NCBI RefSeq assembly: GCF_007556585.1
Contig: NZ_VJNA01000019.1
Span: forward strand, 1-52,510
Length of the DNA stretch: 52,510 bases
Direction of reading: 5' to 3'
Source of the DNA: Tepidimonas aquatica
GTDB lineage: Bacteria > Pseudomonadota > Gammaproteobacteria > Burkholderiales > Burkholderiaceae_C
Shown: piece by piece, positions 1-8,960 of the stretch
Layout of the letters: each line of letters opens with the position of its first letter
How positions within the stretch are numbered: position 1 is the first letter of the stretch
Notes under the pieces: generated by a model
Database searches by the model: none
Seen by the model: only the letters and a program-made list of their open reading frames with translations
What the model was told of the DNA's origin: nothing
Translations under genes and position numbers: made by a program

Positions 1-111
1 TTTTGCGCCTCATTGCGGCCGTGCGCCTCATCGGCCGGTGGCTCGCCCAGCGGCGGCCAACCGAGACCAGTGGCGCCAACCCTGCCCAGCTGCGGCTAAG
101 GGCGGCGTGAA
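1..111. other. Unassigned left edge, not continuous with the helicase
   Basis: The helicase reading frame that is open from about 100 onward has a TAA at 97-99. The translation before that stop does not resemble helicase sequence. This stretch is therefore probably the end of another insertion or a deletion junction. I could not assign it to any element. Confidence 0.4.
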
Positions 112-878
112 AATGAATTTTTCAGGGGCGACTATTTCATCAACACGCAAAAGCTCGCCGTCAATCAGCCGCTGACCAACCGGGGCGATGGGCGCGAGCA
201 CCTCATCTGGGAAACGCTGACCAATACCGCGCGCGCCATTCCCGACCGCTTTTATGTGGTGATCGACGAGGCGCACCGCGGCATGACTTCGGGCAAGGGG
301 GCGCAGGCTGCGCAGACCTTGATGCAGCGCTTCTTGCTGGGCTGCCCCGAGGTCGGCTTGGTCAAAATGCCGATGGTGATTGGGGTGTCGGCCACGCCCA
401 AGCGCTTTCTGGACTTGATGGCCAATGCCGAGCACACCGTGACCACGCACAAGGTGGCGGTTCCCGCAGAAGAGGTGCGCAAGTCCGGCCTGCTGAAGGA
501 CCGCATCCTGATCCATCACCCTGAAGCCGCCACCACGGCAGAGATGGCGCTTTTGGAAGAGGCCGCCCGGCGCTGGGGCCAGATGACGGCCGCCTGGGGC
601 GCCTACTGCCAAGAGGAAAAAGAGCCAACCGTCTGGCCGGTGCTGGTGGTTCAGGTGGAAAACGGCACGGACCGGCAACTGACCAAGACCGACCTTGGCG
701 CAGCGCTGGCCGTGATCGAGAGCGCCATTGGCCGCCGCCTGAACGAGGGCGAGGTCGCCCATGCGATGCATGACACGGGCGACCTGGACGTGGGCGGCCG
801 ACGGGTGCGCAAGGTGGAAGCCTCGCGGATTGACGCGGACAAGAACATCGGCGTGGTGTTCTTCAAGACCAGCCTGTC
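112..878 (+). pseudogene. 5' fragment of DEAH-box restriction-type helicase, split by an IS
   Basis: The frame is open from about 100 and reads as a superfamily 2 helicase of the type III restriction (Res) kind. The DEAH Walker B motif is encoded at 265-276, and a SATPKRF motif III follows near 387. The N-terminal Walker A region is missing because the frame is not helicase-like before about 112. The fragment stops at 878, where an IS3-family element begins. Joining 878 to 2333 (one copy of the GTC duplication removed) restores an unbroken frame running through STGWDCPRAEVMMSFRRAED. This is therefore one gene cut in two. Such helicases normally translocate DNA for a restriction or defence complex, but this copy should be inactive. 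GC content looks lower than in the metabolic genes to the right, which suggests transfer. Confidence 0.8.
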
Positions 879-909
879 TGAAGCGCCCCGGATTTTGAGG
901 AGGCTCCTT
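879..909 (+). repeat. Left terminal inverted repeat of the IS
   Basis: Matches the reverse complement of 2299-2329 at about 24 of 31 positions. The outermost bases are TG, as usual for IS3-family ends. Confidence 0.85.
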
Positions 910-929
910 CGATTGAGAATGGAGCCGAT

Positions 930-1253
930 ATGAGGAAGTCCCCGAAGTTTTCCCCCGAGGTGATCGAGCGCGCGGTGCGCATGGTCTTCGACGCCAAAGA
1001 CCAGTACCCGTCGCAGTGGGCGGCGATCGAGTCGATCGCCGGCAAGATCGGCTGCACGGCCGAGACGCTGCGCAAGTGGGTGCGCCAAGGCGAGCGCGAC
1101 AGCGGGCTGCGGCCAGGTTCGACGACGGCCGAGCAGCAGCGCATCAAGGAGCTCGAGCGCGAGGTTCGCGAGCTGCGCAAGACCAACGAGATCCTGAAGC
1201 TAGCCAGCGCGTATTTCGCCCAGGCGGAGCTCGACCGCCACCACAGGAAGTGA
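930..1253 (+). CDS. IS3-family transposase OrfA
   Basis: A 107-aa protein that supplies the DNA-binding half of the transposase. An N-terminal helix-turn-helix ([10 protein letters not shown] through ETLRKWVRQ, residues 8-54) is followed by a leucine-zipper-like coiled coil ([19 protein letters not shown], residues about 71-89). This is the usual OrfA layout of the IS51/IS407 type. The TGA stop (1251-1253) overlaps the GTG start of OrfB (1250-1252). OrfB lies in the -1 frame, so either coupling or -1 frameshifting could give the fused OrfAB transposase. I saw no obvious A-rich slippery heptamer. Confidence 0.9.
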   Translation: MRKSPKFSPEVIERAVRMVFDAKDQYPSQWAAIESIAGKIGCTAETLRKWVRQGERDSGLRPGSTTAEQQRIKELEREVRELRKTNEILKLASAYFAQAELDRHHRK

Positions 1254-2188
1254 ACGCCTTCATCGACGAGCACCGGGCTGCTCACGGGGTCGAGCCGATC
1301 TGCACAGCGCTGCAGGTCGCCCCGTCGGCGTACCGGCGCCATGCCGCGCGCGTGCGCGAGCCCGCGCTGCTGAGCGCGCGTGCGCAGCGCGACGCCCAGT
1401 TGCTGCCCGAAGTGCAACGCGTGTTCGACGCCAACCTGCGCGTCTATGGCGCCGACAAGGTCTGGCGGCAATTGGTGCGCGAAGGCGTGGCGGTGGCGCG
1501 CTGTACGGTCGAGCGGCTGATGCGCCGGCTCGGGTTGCAGGGTGTGCGGCGCGGCAAGGACGTGCGCACGACGGTGCCCGACGCCAAGGCGGCGTGCCCG
1601 CTGGACCGGGTGAATCGGCAGTTCCGCGCCGACCGGCCGAACCAGCTGTGGGTGGCGGACTTCACCTACGTCTCGACCTGGCAGGGCTTCGTGTACGTCG
1701 CCTTCGTCGTCGACGTGTTCGCGCGCTACATCGTGGGCTGGCGCGTCAGCAGTTCGATGCAGACCGACTTCGTGCTCGACGCGCTGGAGCAGGCGCTGTA
1801 TGCGCGCCAGCCCTGGCGCGACGGTGGCCTGACCCATCACAGCGACCGCGGCAGTCAGTACGTCTCGATCCGCTACAGCGAACGCCTGGCCGAGGCCGGC
1901 ATCGAGCCCTCCGTGGGCTCCACCGGCGACAGCTACGACAACGCACTGGCCGAGACCATCAACGGGCTGTACAAGGCCGAAATCATCCACCGGCGCGGGC
2001 CGTGGAAGACGCGAGAGGCGGTCGAGCTGGCGACGCTGGAGTGGGTCTCGTGGTTCAACCACCATCGCTTGCTCGAACCCATCGGCTACATCCCGCCGGC
2101 CGAAGCCGAGGCACACTACTGGCGCCAGTACGCCGAGGCCATCGCATCAACGAAGCCTGCTGAACAAGCAGCGCCACAGGAGGGTTGA
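1250..2188 (+). CDS. IS3-family transposase OrfB (DDE catalytic subunit)
   Basis: A 312-aa retroviral-integrase-type (rve) transposase. The catalytic triad is visible as D137 (WVADFTY), D199 (HHSDRGSQY) and E235 ([10 protein letters not shown]). The last two are 35 residues apart, the canonical DD(35)E spacing. A HTH_21-like region with [10 protein letters not shown] precedes the core. The GTG at 1250 is chosen because it overlaps the orfA stop as GTGA. The frame is also open upstream from 1016, inside orfA. No stop or frameshift interrupts it, so the element may still be mobile. Confidence 0.9.
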   Translation: MNAFIDEHRAAHGVEPICTALQVAPSAYRRHAARVREPALLSARAQRDAQLLPEVQRVFDANLRVYGADKVWRQLVREGVAVARCTVERLMRRLGLQGVRRGKDVRTTVPDAKAACPLDRVNRQFRADRPNQLWVADFTYVSTWQGFVYVAFVVDVFARYIVGWRVSSSMQTDFVLDALEQALYARQPWRDGGLTHHSDRGSQYVSIRYSERLAEAGIEPSVGSTGDSYDNALAETINGLYKAEIIHRRGPWKTREAVELATLEWVSWFNHHRLLEPIGYIPPAEAEAHYWRQYAEAIASTKPAEQAAPQEG

Positions 2189-2298
2189 ACCATGAGTACA
2201 TGGCCCAACCGGAGGGCCTCCGGCGGCCCCTGCGGGGGGCTGAAAGAGAGAAAACCAGAACCCAGGAACCGTCAGACCATGCCGGTCTGACTCAAGCC

Positions 2299-2329
2299 AA
2301 CAGGCCTCCTCGAAACCCGGTGCGGTTCA
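2299..2329 (-). repeat. Right terminal inverted repeat of the IS
   Basis: Inverted partner of 879-909. The flanking GTC at 2330-2332 duplicates 876-878. Confidence 0.85.
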
Positions 2330-3737
2330 GTCCACCGGCTGGGATTGCCCGCGTGCCGAGGTGATGATGTCGTTCCGCCGTGCGGAGGATCACACCTACA
2401 TCGCCCAGTTGCTGGGCCGGATGGTGCGCACGCCCTTGGCACGGCGCATCGAAAAAGATGCCGCGCTCAATGACGTGCATCTGTTTTTGCCCTACTTCGA
2501 TACGGGCGCCGTGGAAAGCGTGGTGGCCTCGCTCTCCAACGCGGAAGAGGTGCCGCCTTCTGAGACGGGCTCCAGCCGCAATCTGGTGGTGCTCAAGCGG
2601 CGTGAGGGTTGCGAGTCCATCTTTGCGGCACTTGACGAATTGATCACCTACCGCGTGAATGCCGCCCGGGCGCAAAGCCCGCTGCGCCGGTATATGGCCA
2701 TCTCGCGCAGCCTGACCATCGATGGGATCGATGACGATGCCTGGGGCCGTGCCAAGCAGCAGATTGTGGAGTGGATGGGCCAGCGCATTGCAGCGATCAA
2801 GGCGGCAGGCCAGTTTGACGCGGCGGCCAAAGCGATCACGCAGGTGAGCCTGCGGACCTTGGCCGTCAACAACGGCACTGGCGTGGCTGAGCCGACGGCG
2901 GACTATCATATCGATGCCTCGGACGTGGACATCGACCGGCTGTTCGAAGAGGCCGGGCGGGCCTTTAGCCACGGCTTGCAGATGGAATACTGGCGTGCCC
3001 ACGCGGATCGCGATGCGCTGGAGGTGAAGGTCGAGGCCATCGTGCTGGCCCGCCACGCGGCAGAAATGGCGGTGTTGGAGTCGTTGGCAGAACAAGCCTT
3101 CGACGCGCTTTACGATCAGCACAAAAAGGCCATCTACCAACTCAAGGAGCAGCGGCGCCTCAATTACGAAAAGCTGCGGCTGGCGACGGCCAAGCCCAAC
3201 GAAATCCCATGGCGGCTGCCTGCATCCATCGACTTCAAGCGCTCTACGGCGGAGCCGCTCTGGGACCGCCACCTTTACGTGGAGAGCAACGGCCAGTTCC
3301 GCGCCGAACTCGGCCCCTGGGAAGCCGATGTGCTGCGTGAGGAGCTTGCCAAGCCCGAAGTGGTGGGCTGGCTGCGTAACCTGCCCAAGAAGCCGTGGTC
3401 GCTGGAAATCCCGTATGAGACGGGGGGTGACGTGCGCCCGATGTTCCCGGATCTGGTTGTGGTGCGCAAAGTCGGCAATGACTTTGTCATCGACATTCTG
3501 GAACCCCACGACCCGAGCCGCAGCGACAACTTCGAGAAAGCCGTCGGGCTGGCGAAGTTTGCGGAAAAGCGCGGTGCGCTGTTCGGGCGCATCCAGCTGA
3601 TCCGCAAGCAATCCTCTGCCGGTGGCGAGCATTTCGCGCGCCTGGAGATCAACCAGGCCACCACGATCAAGAAGCTGCTGCTGGTCACCAGCAACCCACA
3701 GCTCGATCAACTGTTCGCCGCTCTGGCCACAACATGA
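2330..3737 (+). pseudogene. 3' fragment of the interrupted DEAH helicase with nuclease-like C-terminus
   Basis: Continues the frame of 112-878 once the IS is removed. It opens with helicase motifs V and VI (STGWDCPRAE, then IAQLLGRMVRTPLARR). A long middle region follows with VEAIVLARHAAEMAVLESLAEQ and KKAIYQLKEQRRLNYEK helices. The last roughly 120 residues contain MFPDLVVV and FVIDILEPHD, a spacing that resembles a PD-(D/E)xK nuclease core with an unusual third residue. A new start at 2361 could give a 458-aa product without ATPase motifs, which is unlikely to be useful. Restriction-modification or another defence island is the likely origin. No methyltransferase partner is visible. Confidence 0.8.
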
Positions 3738-3768
3738 AGGGGGACGGCCCTCCAAAGTGGTGGCGGGT

Positions 3769-6700
3769 TCAACCCGCCGCCGGCCGGATGCGGAACCACA
3801 GCGCGTACAGCGCCGGCACGAACAGCAGGGTGATGGCCGTGCCGACGGCCACGCCGCCGATCAGCACATAGGCCAGCGGCCCCCAGAAGCTGTCGTGCGT
3901 CAGCGGCACGAACGCCAACACCGCCGCCAGTGCCGTCAGCACCACGGGCCGCGCCCGCTGCACGGCGGCTTCCACGACGCCCTCAAACGACGCCATGCCC
4001 GCCTCGAAGTTGTCGGCCACCTGCTGCGTCAGGATCAGCGTGTTGCGCATCAAAATGCCCGCCAGACCGGTCAGGCCCAGCAGCGCCACGAAGCCGAACG
4101 GCTGCCAAAACACCAGCAGCGCCAGTACCGCGCCGATGAGCCCCAGCGGCGCCGTGGCCACCACCATGAACGTGCCGGCAAACGAGCGCATCTGCAGCAT
4201 GATGAACACGAGCATCGCGGCCACCATCAGCGGCTGCAGCTTTTGGATCGACAGGTTGGCCTTTTCAGACTGCTCGACCGAGCCACCGATGGCAACGCGG
4301 TAGCCCTCGGGCAGCTCGGCGCGCAGCGGCGCCAGCGCCTGCCAGACCGCCGCCGTGACGTCGTTGGGCTGGGCGCCGCGCACCTCGGCCTGCACGGCCA
4401 CGAACGGCTCGCGGTTGTAGCGCTTGATGACGGGCTCTTCGTAGCGCACCTCGAGCGTGCCCAATTGCGCCACCGGGATTTTGCGGCCGTCACGGTTGAG
4501 CACTTCCAGCGCCCCCAAGGTGTCGGCGCTGACGCGGCCGCCCTGCAGCGCGCCGCGCGCGGTCAGCTCTACCGTGCGGTTGCCCACGCGCAGTTGCGTC
4601 ACCGGCGCGCCCTCCAGCAGGGTTTGCAGTTGTTGCGCCACGTCCTGGGGCGTCAGGCCCATCAGCCGCAAGCGGTCGGGGTCGGTGCGCAGCGCCAGCA
4701 CCGGGACGCGCTCGTCCCACTCCAGGTGCGCATCGACCACATGCGGGTTGGCGGCCATGATCTCGCGCACACGGTGCCCGATGGCGCGCAGCTGCACCGG
4801 GTCGGGGCCAAAGACGCGGAACTGCACCGGCCAGGCCACCGGCGGCCCGTACAACAGCCGCGCCACGCGGATGCGCGCCTCGGCGAATTCGCCGTTGCGG
4901 ATGTGTTCTTCGAGCGTCGCGATGATACGGTCGCGCGCCGCTTCGTCGTGGGCGACGACGATGAGCTTGCCAAACGCCGGGTTTGGCGGCTCGGGGTTGG
5001 CCGAGATGAAAAAGCGCGGCGCGCCCGCGCCGACGTAGGCGGACAGGGTCTTGACCTCCGGCATCGGCGCCAGGATGGCTTCGAGGCGGCGCACCGTCTG
5101 GTCGGTGACGCGCACGCTGGTGCCCTGCGGCAGGTACACGCTTACCAACACCTCGGTGCGGTCGCTGTTGGGGAAAAACTGCTTGGGCACGACCTTGGCC
5201 ATGCCGATGGCCGAGATCACCAACAGGCCCACCGTGCCCGCCACCACCGTTTTGCGGTGCGTCACGCACCACGCCACGACGGCACGCAGGCGCTGGTACA
5301 GCGGCGTTTGGTAGATCCCTTCGTGGCTGTGGCGCTGCGCGGGCGGCACGTCGCGCAGCATCTTGACGCCCAGGTAGGGCGTGAAGGTGACCGCCACCAG
5401 CCACGACACCAGCAGGCTCACGCCCAACACCCAGAAGATGTTGCCGGCGTATTCGCCCACGCCCGAGCGGGCAAAGCCGATGGGCAAAAAGCCCGCCACC
5501 GTCACCAGCGTGCCAAACAGCATCGGCGTGGCGGTCACGTTCCAGGCGTGCGCGGCGGCGCGGATGCGGTCCCAGCCTTCTTCCATCTTCACCAGCATCA
5601 TCTCGACGGCGATGATGGCGTCGTCCACCAGCAGACCCAGCGAGATGATCAGCGCCCCCAGCGTGATGCGGTCCAGGTTGATGCCCATGGCCTTGAACAC
5701 CACGAACGACAACCCCAGCGTCACCGGCACCGCGATGCCGACGATGAGACCGGCGCGCAGCCCGATGGCCAGCATGCTCACCCCCATCACGACCGCCACG
5801 GCGACGAAAAATTTGATCTGGAACAGGTCCACCGCCTTGGCGATGGCGTCGGCCTGGTTGGTGAGCTGGGTGAGCTCCAGCCCCAGCGGCAGGTCGGCCT
5901 TTTCGCGCTCCAGGTACGCTTGCAGACGCTGGCCGAGCTGCAGGCCGTTTTCACCCTTGTTCATGACCACGCCGATGAGCACGGCGTCTTGCCCGCGCGC
6001 GCGCACGAGGTACGAAGGCGGCTCTTCGTAGCCGCGGCGGATGGTGGCGATGTCGCCCAGCCGGATCACTTTGCCGCCGGCGCGTATCGGCAGCGCGGCC
6101 AGCGCCTCGGGGTCGGACAGGTCGGCATCCAGCCGGATGTGCAGGCGCGGGCCGTCGGTTTCCAGCCGCCCGGTGGGCAGCAGCCGGTTGCTGGCGTCGA
6201 TGGCTTCGAAAATGGCTTGCGGCGACAGACCCAGGTTGACCAACCGCGCGTTGTCGAACTCCAGGTATACGCGCTGCGTGCGCTCGCCCAGGATCAGCGC
6301 CTTATGCACGCCCTCGATGCGCTGGATTTGGTCGCGTAGCCGCTCGGCCTCGCGCACCAGCTCATCGTGCGGCAGCTTGGGCGCGGTCAGCGCCAGCAAG
6401 CTGAAGTACACGTCGGCAAAGTCGTCGTTGGCCACCGGGCCGATGACGCCAGCGGGCATTTCGCGCTGCGCGTCCCACATGCGCTTGCGCACCTGGTAAA
6501 ACAGCTCGGCCACCTTGGCCTGCGGGGTGTAGTCGTGAAACTCCACCTGCAGCGTGGCCTGCCCGGGGCGGATCGTGGTTTCGATGCGGTAAAGGTACTC
6601 GACCTCCTGGATTTTTTTCTCCAGCCGGTCCACCACTTGCGTTTGCAACTGCTCGGGCGTGGCGCCAGGCCAGGCGACGTTGACCTGCATCACCCGCACG

Positions 6701-6831
6701 GTGAACGAGGGGTCTTCGGCCCGCCCCAGCGTGGCAAAAGCGTACACGCCGCCCAACACGGCGAGGATGAGGAAAAACAGCGTGACGGCGCGCTCGCGCA
6801 CGGCCAGCGCCGACAGGTTCGGAAAGCTCAT
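3769..6831 (-). CDS. RND efflux transporter, inner-membrane pump subunit
   Basis: A 1020-aa AcrB/VexF-type proton-driven pump of the resistance-nodulation-division family. The N-terminus has the expected first membrane helix (VTLFFLILAVLGGVYAFATL) followed by the AWPGATPEQL porter motif. The paired aspartates of the proton relay are in GLLVDDAIIAVE at about residue 400. A second half with duplicated periplasmic and membrane segments follows. Length fits the family (1000-1050 aa). The ATG at 6831 overlaps the stop of the upstream adaptor gene as ATGA, so the two are co-translated. The frame is open further upstream, but that portion is the shadow of the adaptor gene. Substrate is unknown, and no outer-membrane factor gene is next to it. 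Confidence 0.92.
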   Translation of the reverse strand: MSFPNLSALAVRERAVTLFFLILAVLGGVYAFATLGRAEDPSFTVRVMQVNVAWPGATPEQLQTQVVDRLEKKIQEVEYLYRIETTIRPGQATLQVEFHDYTPQAKVAELFYQVRKRMWDAQREMPAGVIGPVANDDFADVYFSLLALTAPKLPHDELVREAERLRDQIQRIEGVHKALILGERTQRVYLEFDNARLVNLGLSPQAIFEAIDASNRLLPTGRLETDGPRLHIRLDADLSDPEALAALPIRAGGKVIRLGDIATIRRGYEEPPSYLVRARGQDAVLIGVVMNKGENGLQLGQRLQAYLEREKADLPLGLELTQLTNQADAIAKAVDLFQIKFFVAVAVVMGVSMLAIGLRAGLIVGIAVPVTLGLSFVVFKAMGINLDRITLGALIISLGLLVDDAIIAVEMMLVKMEEGWDRIRAAAHAWNVTATPMLFGTLVTVAGFLPIGFARSGVGEYAGNIFWVLGVSLLVSWLVAVTFTPYLGVKMLRDVPPAQRHSHEGIYQTPLYQRLRAVVAWCVTHRKTVVAGTVGLLVISAIGMAKVVPKQFFPNSDRTEVLVSVYLPQGTSVRVTDQTVRRLEAILAPMPEVKTLSAYVGAGAPRFFISANPEPPNPAFGKLIVVAHDEAARDRIIATLEEHIRNGEFAEARIRVARLLYGPPVAWPVQFRVFGPDPVQLRAIGHRVREIMAANPHVVDAHLEWDERVPVLALRTDPDRLRLMGLTPQDVAQQLQTLLEGAPVTQLRVGNRTVELTARGALQGGRVSADTLGALEVLNRDGRKIPVAQLGTLEVRYEEPVIKRYNREPFVAVQAEVRGAQPNDVTAAVWQALAPLRAELPEGYRVAIGGSVEQSEKANLSIQKLQPLMVAAMLVFIMLQMRSFAGTFMVVATAPLGLIGAVLALLVFWQPFGFVALLGLTGLAGILMRNTLILTQQVADNFEAGMASFEGVVEAAVQRARPVVLTALAAVLAFVPLTHDSFWGPLAYVLIGGVAVGTAITLLFVPALYALWFRIRPAAG

Positions 6832-7925
6832 GACGCGCGCTCCCGCACCGCCATGCCCGGTTGCAACAGGTGGGTGCCCAGCGCCACGATGCGATCCTGC
6901 GGCGCCAGCGGCGCCACCACCAGCGCCTGGCGGTCGTCCACGCGCAGCACGCGCACCGGCACCGCCTCCAGCTTGCCTTCGCGCACGCGCCACACGCGCG
7001 GCCCTTCGGCGCGTTCGTCCAGCGCCCCCACAGGCACGACCCAGGCCGCGGCACCGGCTTCGGGCGCGGGGGCCGTCGGCGCGGAGGTGGGCGCGTTCGG
7101 GCCCGCCAGCCGCACCGCCACCACGCTGCCCAGCGGCAGCTCGGCCGGCAGGTCCGGCGCCCGGTAGCGTGCGCGACGCGTGCGGCCCAGCGGGTCCACG
7201 ACCGGGGCGGCCTCGCGCAGCGTCAGCGCGACGCTGTGTCCACCGGGCAACTGCGCCTCGCCACGCGGCGGGGGCATCACGCCGTCGGGCAACTGCACCT
7301 CGACTTCGCGCCCGCCAGCCTGGGCCAGTGTGGCCACCGACTGCCCGGCCGCCACCACCTGTCCGGGCTGGCCGGTGACGTCGGTCAGCACCCCGTCGGC
7401 GGGGGCGCGCAGCGCCGCGTAGCCGCGGTTGTTGCGCGCCTGCGCCAGCCGCGCCTGGGCGGCGTCGCGTCGGCTGGCGGCTTCGCGCGCGCTCAACTGG
7501 GCGCGCTCCAGCGCTTGCGCGCTGACAAAGCTTTGCGCCTGCAGGGCGCGCACGCGATCCAGGTCGGCCTGTGCGGTGCGAGCGGCGGTTTCGGCAGCGG
7601 CCAGGTCGGCTTGGGCGGCGCGCACGGCTTGCTCCAGGTCGGCCGCGTCGAGCTCGAACAGCACCTGCCCCGCGCGCACGGCCTGCCCCGCATCCGCGTG
7701 GCGCTTGACGATGCGTCCGCCGACTTGGAACGCCAGCGGCGCTTCGATGCGCGCGCGCACGGTGCCCGAAAGCCCCAAGGCCTGGCCGCCGAGCGGGCGC
7801 GGCGCTGCGGTCACGACCCAGGGGCGTTCGTCGGCGCTGGTCGCGCGTTCTGGGGCACGCTGGCACCCCAGCAGCGCCGTGGCCAGCAGCGCAACGGCAA
7901 CGATCGACACTCGCAACCGCTCCAT
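6828..7925 (-). CDS. RND efflux periplasmic adaptor (membrane fusion lipoprotein)
   Basis: A 365-aa HlyD/AcrA-type adaptor linking the RND pump to an outer-membrane channel. The N-terminus is a lipoprotein signal with lipobox LLGC, so it should be anchored in the inner membrane. A biotinyl-lipoyl-like half motif (RIVKRHADAGQAVRAGQVL), a long alanine-rich coiled-coil hairpin (about residues 80-160) and the returning lipoyl half (APADGVLTDVTGQPGQVV) are in order. Start chosen at 7925 because GGAG lies 8 nt upstream; an ATG 6 nt earlier (7931) is too close to it. Transcribed away from the tetR-type gene across a shared operator region. Confidence 0.9.
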   Translation of the reverse strand: MERLRVSIVAVALLATALLGCQRAPERATSADERPWVVTAAPRPLGGQALGLSGTVRARIEAPLAFQVGGRIVKRHADAGQAVRAGQVLFELDAADLEQAVRAAQADLAAAETAARTAQADLDRVRALQAQSFVSAQALERAQLSAREAASRRDAAQARLAQARNNRGYAALRAPADGVLTDVTGQPGQVVAAGQSVATLAQAGGREVEVQLPDGVMPPPRGEAQLPGGHSVALTLREAAPVVDPLGRTRRARYRAPDLPAELPLGSVVAVRLAGPNAPTSAPTAPAPEAGAAAWVVPVGALDERAEGPRVWRVREGKLEAVPVRVLRVDDRQALVVAPLAPQDRIVALGTHLLQPGMAVRERAS

Positions 7926-7952
7926 GGACATATCTCCGCGTTGGGTGTGGAA

Positions 7953-7980
7953 TATTAGTGAACGGTATCGTACACTAATT
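7953..7980. promoter_or_regulatory. Likely TetR operator between divergent genes
   Basis: An inverted repeat ATTAGTG-N12-CACTAAT (7954-7960 and 7973-7979) extends inward so that 10 of 11 bases per arm pair around a GTAT centre. It lies between the adaptor start (7925) and the regulator start (7984). This is the position expected for an autoregulatory site that controls both transcripts. Confidence 0.75.
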
Positions 7981-7983
7981 GAT

Positions 7984-8658
7984 ATGTCCACACCGCTTGT
8001 TGCCGTTGCCTGTGGGTGCCACCCCGCGCCCGGGCGTCCGATGGACGTGCGCAAAGACGCGGCGATCCTGCACGCAGCGCGCCGCTTGCTGCTGCAGGGC
8101 GGCCCGGCCCAGTTGACGATGGAGGCGGTGGCGCAGGCCAGCGGCGTGTCCAAGGCGACGCTGTACCGCCGCTGGCCTGACCGCGACGCCTTGCTGCGCG
8201 CCCTGGTGGCGCACGAGGCCGCGCCGCTGCTGCACACGCTGCACACCGTGCCACCCGATGAGGAAGCGCTGGTGCGGGCGTTGGTGCGTTTTCTCGATGG
8301 GCTGCTGCGCTTCGTGACGCGGCCCGCGTACCGCCGCTACCTGCAGGCCGTGGCGGCGCTGCCGCAGCGGCGCGCCGATTTGCGGCGCATCTGGCTCCTG
8401 GGGCCGCAGCAGGCGGTGGACGAAGTGGCGGCGCTGCTGCAGCGCTACGCCGAGCAGCGCGGGGCGGTGTGCGCCGAGGCGCCACGCGAGGCCGAGGCAC
8501 TGATCGGCATGGCCATGGGGCTGGACATGGCGCGGGTGCTGTACCAACAGCCCCCCAGGCACCAGCGTGCCGCGGCGCGGCGCTGCCACCTGGTGTGGGT
8601 GGTGCGGCGTTTCGTGGCCGGGCTGGCGCTCGGTCCCGGGCGGCAGGCGGGCGGCTAA
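7984..8658 (+). CDS. TetR/AcrR-family repressor, probable regulator of the efflux genes
   Basis: A TetR-family protein with the HTH in its N-terminal third (AAILHAARRLLLQGG then VAQASGVSKATLYRRWPDRDALL) and a variable ligand-binding C-terminal domain. From 7984 it is 224 aa. An alternative ATG at 8041 would give 205 aa and a more typical TetR N-terminus, and neither start has a clear ribosome site. The 7984 start sits only 4 nt from the operator, so a leaderless message or the later start is plausible. It is divergent from the efflux adaptor. Its stop overlaps the stop of the convergent DUF167 gene. Confidence 0.88.
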   Translation: MSTPLVAVACGCHPAPGRPMDVRKDAAILHAARRLLLQGGPAQLTMEAVAQASGVSKATLYRRWPDRDALLRALVAHEAAPLLHTLHTVPPDEEALVRALVRFLDGLLRFVTRPAYRRYLQAVAALPQRRADLRRIWLLGPQQAVDEVAALLQRYAEQRGAVCAEAPREAEALIGMAMGLDMARVLYQQPPRHQRAAARRCHLVWVVRRFVAGLALGPGRQAGG

Positions 8659-8960
8659 CCCTGGTTAGGGGGCGGCGCGGCACCCAGCGCCGCCAACGCC
8701 TGGTTGGCGTCGAGACCGTGCAGCCGCACGCGCTTGGTGCGTGCGGTGGCGCCGGCCACCAGTGTGACGGCGCGCTTGGGCAAGCCGGTGCGCTCGGTCA
8801 GCCACGCCAGCAACGCGGCGTTGGCCGCGCCATCCACCGGCGGGGCCGCCAACTGGACTTTGGGCAAGCCCCCGTGCCAGCCGACCAGGCGCGTCTGGCG
8901 CGCGCCCGGTTGGCAGTACAGGGTCAACGTGCATTCGGGGGCAGGGCTTGGACGGGGCAT
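8655..8960 (-). CDS. DUF167 (YggU-family) small protein
   Basis: A 101-aa protein that fits the DUF167/YggU family. It shows the conserved QPGARQTRLVG, the VQLAAPPVDGAANAALLAWLTE core and the TGLPKRAVTLVAGATARTK segment. The family folds as a small alpha/beta domain of unknown biochemical function, often near yggT or proC; neither is here. Start at 8960 gives the usual length, although the frame stays open upstream. Its TAG at 8655-8657 overlaps the tetR stop tail to tail. Confidence 0.8.
   Translation of the reverse strand: MPRPSPAPECTLTLYCQPGARQTRLVGWHGGLPKVQLAAPPVDGAANAALLAWLTERTGLPKRAVTLVAGATARTKRVRLHGLDANQALAALGAAPPPNQG

Larger units (their letters stand above)
879..2329 (+). mobile_element. 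IS3-family (IS51-group-like) insertion sequence, 1451 bp, apparently complete
   Basis: Ends were read directly. The left end begins TGAAGCGCCCCGG at 879. The right end, read inward, begins TGAACCGCACCGG at 2329. About 24 of the first 31 bases match between them. GTC lies on both sides (876-878 and 2330-2332), a 3-bp target duplication. Inside are overlapping orfA and orfB typical of the family, plus about 140 bp of noncoding right tail. The element interrupts a helicase gene in its C-terminal helicase motifs. The intact frames and clean duplication suggest a fairly recent insertion. Confidence 0.9.

Noticed and set aside
3762-3778. Inverted repeat GGCGGG/CCCGCC at the end of the RND gene
   Set aside because: It is short, overlaps the stop codon and has no T-run on either strand, so it is not called a terminator.
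3622-6339. A 905-codon open frame on the plus strand
   Set aside because: It is antisense to the RND pump gene, rich in His/Arg/Gln repeats, and has no domain character. Long antisense frames are expected at this GC content.
6831-7866. N-terminal extension of the RND pump to a 1365-aa protein
   Set aside because: The extension is the adaptor gene read out of frame; the pump start overlaps the adaptor stop as ATGA.
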